Shown here one piece after another: positions 10,781-10,992 of a stretch of 10,992 nt of DNA. Location: assembly GCA_002449555.1 (NCBI GenBank), contig DJXA01000123.1, positions 524 through 11,515 of the forward strand, given 5' to 3'. Position 1 is the stretch's first letter; each line of letters opens with the position of its first letter. Origin of the DNA: Atopobiaceae bacterium UBA7016 (GTDB taxonomy: Bacteria > Actinomycetota > Coriobacteriia > Coriobacteriales > Atopobiaceae). The notes under the pieces were generated by a model. The model was not told the origin of the DNA. It ran no database searches and was given only the letters and a program-made list of their open reading frames with translations. Both the position numbers and the translations under genes were made by a program.

Positions 10781-10992
10781 ATGCCCTACGAATCCTACGA
10801 CGCGTGGAAGCTGGCGAGCCCGCCCGACCCGCCCGAGGAGACGCCGCTGGAGGCGATGGACAGGTGCGCGCACCGCGACGCCTGCCAGATGGTGTGGGAG
10901 CGCTTCGTGGACGCCCGCGAGTACTTCGGGAAGGACGACGAGATGGCGCGCGCCCTCGGCTGCGGCGAGGGCTGCGGGTGCTGGGAGGAGGC
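10781..10992 (+). CDS. Cysteine-rich hypothetical protein (partial, 5' end)
   Basis: ATG 10781 has a perfect AGGAGG SD (10769-10774 region) in a 35-nt gap after the helicase; 70 codons are visible and the gene continues past the window. It begins with a Pro-rich acidic stretch (ASPPDPPEETPLEA), then C29 and C35 around a helix (DRCAHRDACQMVWERFVDAR), then a C61-x3-C65-x-C67 cluster (LGCGEGCGCWEE). Five cysteines in the visible part suggest metal binding or a zinc ribbon still to be completed. No family is recognised. It is likely part of the early operon. Confidence 0.75.
   Translation, partial: MPYESYDAWKLASPPDPPEETPLEAMDRCAHRDACQMVWERFVDAREYFGKDDEMARALGCGEGCGCWEE

Overview
The window reads as the lysogeny-control and early (recombination/replication) end of a temperate phage or prophage from a high-GC host. 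The integrase, the divergent repressor/Cro pair, the run of tightly overlapping small genes and the order ATPase, ssDNA-binding protein, replication protein, DnaB-type helicase are all phage-like. High GC, strong purine-rich Shine-Dalgarno (SD) sites and protein types familiar from gut Actinobacteria suggest a Coriobacteriia-type host (Collinsella/Eggerthella-like). That host call is inference; no host marker gene is present.

Left part (1-1560): the last 12 codons of a rightward gene end at a strong intrinsic terminator. A leftward three-gene operon follows: a 109-aa protein, a 207-aa HTH protein and a very acidic 97-aa protein. It is driven by a sigma70-type promoter whose -35 and -10 are both covered by 15-bp palindromes. 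The layout resembles an accessory (moron, possibly anti-defence) operon with its own regulator.

Integration and immunity part (1560-3485): about 210 bp of non-coding DNA carries nested direct repeats and is a candidate attP or att junction. It lies next to the 3' end of a leftward tyrosine integrase, which is translationally coupled to a small XRE repressor. A divergent promoter region with three related operators separates the repressor from a rightward Cro-like protein.

Early part (3486-10992, all rightward): a 237-nt leader with hairpins, one of which includes the SD, precedes a ParB-fold/HTH protein with two tandem zinc-finger-like motifs. A second ParB/DGQHR-like protein follows, then a 231-nt hairpin-rich non-coding block. 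Next come a MerR/excisionase-type HTH, a 38-aa membrane peptide, a 58-aa basic protein, a PD-(D/E)XK Holliday-junction-resolvase-like nuclease and three unidentified small proteins. A 123-nt gap then holds what looks like a structured RNA: two T-loop hairpins closed by a perfect 7-bp stem ending in ACCA. It is followed by a RecA-fold ATPase (Sak4-like), a 58-aa protein, a DUF669/SSB-like protein ending DEDVPF, a DUF6291-like replication protein whose coding sequence carries seven 12-bp iteron-like repeats and two strong hairpins (a candidate origin), a short DnaB-type helicase, and the start of a cysteine-rich protein.

The early genes together suggest a recombination-dependent or helicase-driven replication module: nuclease, annealing ATPase and ssDNA-binding protein act with an origin-binding protein and helicase, under a repressor/Cro switch. 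The most novel-looking items are the tRNA-like double T-loop RNA (7606-7701), the in-gene iteron array (9522-9691), the ParB-zinc-finger pair and its flanking non-coding elements.
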